The notes beneath the pieces are model-generated. The model saw nothing but the letters and a program-made list of their open reading frames with translations, was not told where the DNA came from and did no database searches. From Synchiropus splendidus (Eukaryota; Chordata; Actinopteri; Syngnathiformes; Callionymidae): DNA of 64,000 nucleotides. The stretch is taken from NCBI RefSeq assembly GCF_027744825.2, contig NC_071342.1:22040501-22104500 (forward strand), written 5' to 3'. This document shows positions 39,101 through 45,100 of this stretch, piece after piece. Made by a program: the position numbers and the translations under genes. Positions within the stretch are counted from its first letter, which is position 1. Every line of letters starts with the position of its first letter.

Positions 39101-42100
39101 AGAACAAACGACAGGTCAGTTGTGCTCTTTTGGTGCCCAAACAAGAAACTAGAAAGGCACTGAGACAGCCCATACCTCCGCAATATCTCATCTTTATTAG
39201 AGCAGAGCATGTGGTGAATAAAACAACTTCCATCACAGCCCTATTGGCTCACGGCAGAATGGGGAAGTCGAGACTCTTGAACGTGGGGAACTCTCTTTTT
39301 ACGTGTATGTATTCTTGTGGCAAGGAAGAGCTGTACCTATTTTCCTTTTGCAATCTGTTTTTATTGTCCATTTTTTACGCTCATCGACAAATTAAATAGC
39401 CCGGCTGGTCAGTGCCCCACACCATGGCAAACCAAAGAATTACATCCAAAACTAACAAACATGACACAATCGCTAAATGATGATTGTGGCTTCAACACAC
39501 ACTATTGGAGGAACGTCAGCTTTTCTTCTTGAGATATCAGTGAAACGTGATTGACGGGTGGAGCTTATTTTATTTTGAAATGCATGACGTGTAGTTGGTG
39601 TAAATGGCCACATGAATAGAATAACTGTGTTCCATTGATGCCATTCAGAGACAAACCTTCATTATAGTCTCATATATAAGAGCGTAAAAGGGTGAACCTT
39701 TCCATCTTGGGTCTGCACAGAGCCAAGAGAAAAAGACGACGATACATACGCGTCCCTAATCACTTCACATCCACTGCGCTAATTATGTCATCAGTGGCAA
39801 ATGTGCTGCTCCGTTGCTGTCAGCGAACACTCCGAGCCTGACTGCATCAGATTGAATACAACGCATTCATTTACTTATGTACTGTGACAAGCGTGTCACT
39901 GCATGTTAACCAAGCATCTGATGTTTGACGTCTCTGGCTTTAACAAGTTCACTTCCATTCAGTCTCGCAGTGATCTATGCCAGCGCGGCGCTGCAGTCGC
40001 CGGAGCCAACCATTTAGCTGATTTAAAAAGAAGCGTATTGTGTCACCACCAGGCAGTCAATTTGAGGTTCCCCAAAGGGACAGAGGGGGCGACTCGAGAG
40101 GAGTGTGCTGTGGTTTAGAGTCGTCACTGTGCGTACACTTCATTTTGGTAAAGCACGAGTGGAAAAGTTGAAATGAAAAGGGGCCTGAGGTCAAGCCTGA
40201 AGACGCACCAATCACTTCCAGCTTCTTTCAGCTGACTGCACTCTGTGTTTGTGTTGCTCATCCTGTAGTTGTTCAAGGACCAGAGGACCAGCAGTGAGAA
40301 CGTATCCCATAAGTCCTCAGACAGTGATGTCAGTGATGTGTCAGCCATTTCTCGAACCAGCAGTGCCTCTCGCATCAGTAGCACCAGCTACATGTCCATC
40401 CAGTCAGAGAGACCTCGGGGACGCTTCAGGTACCACCGTTCATCCATGTGGTCTTCAGATCAGGACATTCACCGTCAGTCTGTCCGTCAGCCGGGCGATG
40501 CGTGCGACGGGACGTCACATGCTGAAGAGCACCAGCGTGAGCGGTGAGATCTACGGCATGGACCACGTGGACGGCAGCCAGTCCGATACTGCGCTGGGGA
40601 GCCTGGGAAGCGGAATCAAGAAGCGGCGATCCAGCCTCAGCCAACGCGTGGTCGCCATCCTGCCGTCCAGACGCAGCCGCAGTACCTCACAGCTCAGTCA
40701 GACAGGTCAGCGCTCTTACAACGACACACTGGCATCTCAGGTCTGACCTCTGTGGTCTACATGCTGAGGCTGCTGGGCCAACTCTTCAATCGTGTCTCAT
40801 CTGGCGGCAGAAAGATTCCAGATCTGTGTTTACTGTGGCGTGATGCCATCTGTTAAATCTCCACCTGCGAAGCAAATCAGGATCCTTTTGGGGACATGGA
40901 AGCTGCAGATGTGTTCAGGAGAAACTGTAAATGGACCTGATCATTTACTGACACTGAGCATCGCGGCCTCTGTGATTTTCTCTATTTGCTTCGTTGTTGT
41001 TTCCAGCGCCAGTGCTCACACACCTCGACACATGACCATTCCTCCAGTAACACGGAGAGTTGCACCCACACAGCCCCTGAAACCTTCTGAGACTGAAGAA
41101 GATCGACAGACGTACTGTAGTTGTCGAGAGAGTTCTGAGTGTGAGGAGGGGGTGTTGAGAGGAGTGAGACAAGAGGAAGAGGGAAGATGAGGAAGTGGGG
41201 TCTATCATCCAAACTAGTGGACAGAGATGAAGGAAGTGAAGAAGAGAGTGCGGGCAGGGTGGGGATGACTGGGATGTCAGCGCTGCAGCCGTCGAACTCA
41301 CTGCCATGATGTGTGGTTTAGAGACTTGGAGGAGTCTGAGATGAAGATACTGAGGTTGTTATTGGAGTGACGTGAAGTCAAGATCAGAAATGTCATCATC
41401 AGAGGGACATGGAGAAGTTTGGAAACACAGGTAGGGAGGCCAGATGGTTTGGACACCTGGAGAGGAGAGTCAGTGTCGGACTAATAATGTTGGTGGTGGA
41501 GAAGAGGAAGACAACGAACAAGAACGTGGAGGTGTGGCTAGTGATGACGTCTGCAGGTGGAGGACTTGCTGAAAGACAAAGAAGAAGTTAGTTGTCAAGA
41601 GATATTGACATAGAGAGACCAGCACATTTCTATCGAGCTCACCTCTGAGAACGTCTGCTGCCATTACTCAAAACTCCCCTTGTCCAGATGAAGAACTCCT
41701 ACGTTGCCTACGCTTGACTGCAGAAGTGATACTTCCTGTTGCGGCTGGCCACAGTCCAGGTGGCAACTCACTCACAAAGCCTCAACAAAAATAGATCAAG
41801 TTAGCACAGATCACGTTTGAAATCAGGTGTTTGAGATCAACAGGGTTCAACACTCATCCATACAAAGTTAGACCTGTACCTTTGTTTTGTTGTTGCTCAT
41901 TGTGTTTGTTGTTGTGTGTGTTATTTCAGAGGCGGCGGGTAAGAAGGCGGACAGACAGAAAGGTAAAGCAATAGACAGACAGTTTCCAGGACGATAGACT
42001 AACATCAAGGCCATTACATGCCATCGCTGGTGCATGACAGTGTCATACTAAAACAAGCGCACGCTGTCCAGCTGTGTTCTCTCAGGGTGCTCAGGTATTA

Positions 42101-45100
42101 AAGCATAACACTCTCTACAGAAACAGGGGAAGGTGAAGTAGACCACACCCAGGCAGACAAAGTGATTGACAGCGAGGGAGTGATGAAGAGTAGCTTGACA
42201 GGTTCACGTCCAGCCCTTTCTGACCTCTGCAGCACGCTGCCTTACTTCACCCTTCTCCTCACATGTCGCTCTCACTCCTTCAGGTCAAAAGCCTGCTTGT
42301 TCTCTTATGCTGCCAAATTTAGAGACTCACTCGTGATGTTTGCAGTCGGGCTTTTGAAACTGAACCAGAGAGGGACCTTCACTGTGTCACCTGTAGTCGC
42401 CTGCAAAAGGGTGAGATTTTGTCGACTGACTGGAGCCGACCAGGTCTTACTGCTGTGACCTCATCATCCTATGGCTAAGTGCGTTTGAATCATCGTCTGG
42501 AATTTGGGCTAAAAACCGAGCCTCGCATTTCCAACCACACTGATTCTTTTTACCCCATTATCATCTCCTGACACATAGTTTATCTATAACATCCATGTTA
42601 GTAATATTGCGACGCAGTGGGCTTAATTCAGACAGTGGGTGGCAGTAGTATTGTGGCGTTCCTATCAACACAGTGTAACCACACTAGAGGAGAAGCAAAG
42701 TGTTTAGAATGTCCATGTGAGTCCATCTCTAACTGACCCTCAAAGGTGTTATTAAAATACATCCATCCATTTTTGCAGTTTTTGCTGTTTACAAATAAAC
42801 CTGCAAAGCTCAGAAACAAAGCCTCTGCCACTTTGTGAGTGGGGCAGGTATTTAACTGAGTAATAATGATAAATTAATTACAACTAAAAAACGTGTTTAA
42901 AATATTTAATTTTATTTAATTTAAACACTGATGCACAAGACACGTGGCAGCTAGGATGAGAACAAACATGGAGGAATCCCTGAACAGAAGCAAACAAAAG
43001 CATCTGTTTGCTTCTGTTCAGGGAGGTTTTTCACTACACAATGATCAGGGTTTCCTCTACTCTGAATGGACTTGACATTCTTATAAAATTGAAATTCTTA
43101 TACAAATATTTTCAAGACATTGAAAGAGCTTTAGTTCAAATAAGGTGATATAAAAACTTGAATATCGCCACCATGGTGATTTATTGTGCTGGTGCAAAAT
43201 AAACTATTTTGTTGTTTAAATGTAAGCATGGCTCCATCATTTGACTCAGTAATATACCAAATTCATTCCATTTGAAAAATGTGGCTTCTTGTGTGGAAAA
43301 TGTTCTTATACCATTAAACTGCGATTAATTGAGATTAACTAGATTTAATCCAATCCCACCCCTAGTATTTACATGTTCCTCAGGCAGAGGAACATGCCTG
43401 AGGAAAAAGACACTTGGTCCGTTGCACTGTTTTATTATTAAGATCCAACTCCTATCATGAAGAGACAGTCCAGGGAATCCCAGGTGCCTCACCTGGTTGT
43501 GTTTTTTTTGGCCGAGGGTCATGTAAGCTTCTCGGCAGATGTGTTGCTGAAGAGCATATTTGACCATCTGTAGTTTGCTAGTTAGGGCGCTTCAAATGAG
43601 GATGCGTCTTCTGATTCCGAGTTATGGTGAGGTCACCGCTCTGCATGGATCCGCTTCCCTAGCAACCTGCATCGTTCTCAGGCTTCTCTGGGTTTGAGAA
43701 ATTCCATGTCAGTCGTTGACTGAATTCGAAATTGTTTTTGTGGGACAATGAGACGCCTGACGAATAACAGCCTCCCGCTCCCCGCTCTTTTGAAAACGCT
43801 GTCTGGTTTACTCATTTCTGCTGAATGTCCTTTCACTCGCAGAGGTGCCTACGGGTAAGAAAGTAGGCAAGGCTGGCAGCAGCAGCATCCAGAGGAGCGT
43901 GGAGACAGGCATGGCTGTGGAGTATCCACGAGGAGGGTCGGCCATGAACCGCCAAGCCAGCAGAGAGTCCACTGACGGGAGCATGAACAGCTACAGCTCT
44001 GAGGGGAAGTAAGTGGACGCAACATCCTTCATCCGAGGACTTGGAATGGTGACAAAGCTCACCAGTCAAGCTCCATTGTTCACGTCATGTCCTATCACAT
44101 TCCAAGGGGATCCAAGTTGAGGATCATGGAGTGACCCCAGACCCATTTTTCAACACTCAGGATCAGTCCTCTGTGGCCTCACTACGGCAGTGTCTTGTTG
44201 TGAATGACTTCTTGGTGGATCCTTGTGCAAATGTCTCCCCCTTGTGTCAGTCTGATCTTCTCAGGGATGAGGTTGGGTGCCGACAGCCAGTTCAGTGACT
44301 TCCTGGACGGTCTCGGACCCGGTCAGCTGGTGGGCCGCCAAACACTTGCCACGCCTGCGATGGGTGCGTTCGACCCGCCATGCTTTCTGTCTCTGCACCA
44401 GGTGTGCTGAGGTTATAACAACGTCTCTGGTGTGCAGGTGACGTTCAGATCGGTCTGATGGACAAGAAAGGCCAGCTGGAGGTGGAGGTGATCAGGGCAC
44501 GCGGCCTTACCCCCAAACCAGGCTCAAAATCCCTCCCAGGTGACACAACCTTCTCGCCTCATGACCCTGAATCCTCTGTTAACCATCTCTGCTCTCTCTC
44601 ACCTTCCTCCAGCTCCCTACGTCAAGGTGTATCTGCTGGATAACGGAACTTGTAAAGCCAAAAAGAAAACTAAGATTGCACGAAAGACCCTGGAGCCTCT
44701 CTACCAGCAGCATCTGCTCTTCGAGGAGGGTCCCCAGGGCAAGGTGCTTCAGGTAAGACACCTGGCAAAACAAGGCGCTTTGCTGGAAAAATGTTTTGAG
44801 GCGACACTAAAGTGTGATAGGGAGACATGCAGTGTTAGTGCTTCATGACAGCTTCTGAGATTCTGAGCCAGGATCTCGCCCTGCTCCTTACTGAAAACAA
44901 ACAACATTAATCGATAGGTCAAACATCTTTTTTTCCAGCATCTGCCTGAGAGAAATTGACTTATTTCTGTGGGGACACTTGACCTTCCTTGTAAAATTTG
45001 CTTTACACTTTACACCATAATGGTTTTACATTACATGCTGTTCCATTCAAAGGACTCGCCTCTCAGGTCGTCCCCATACTAGAGTTGCTTGCTCTTTTGG

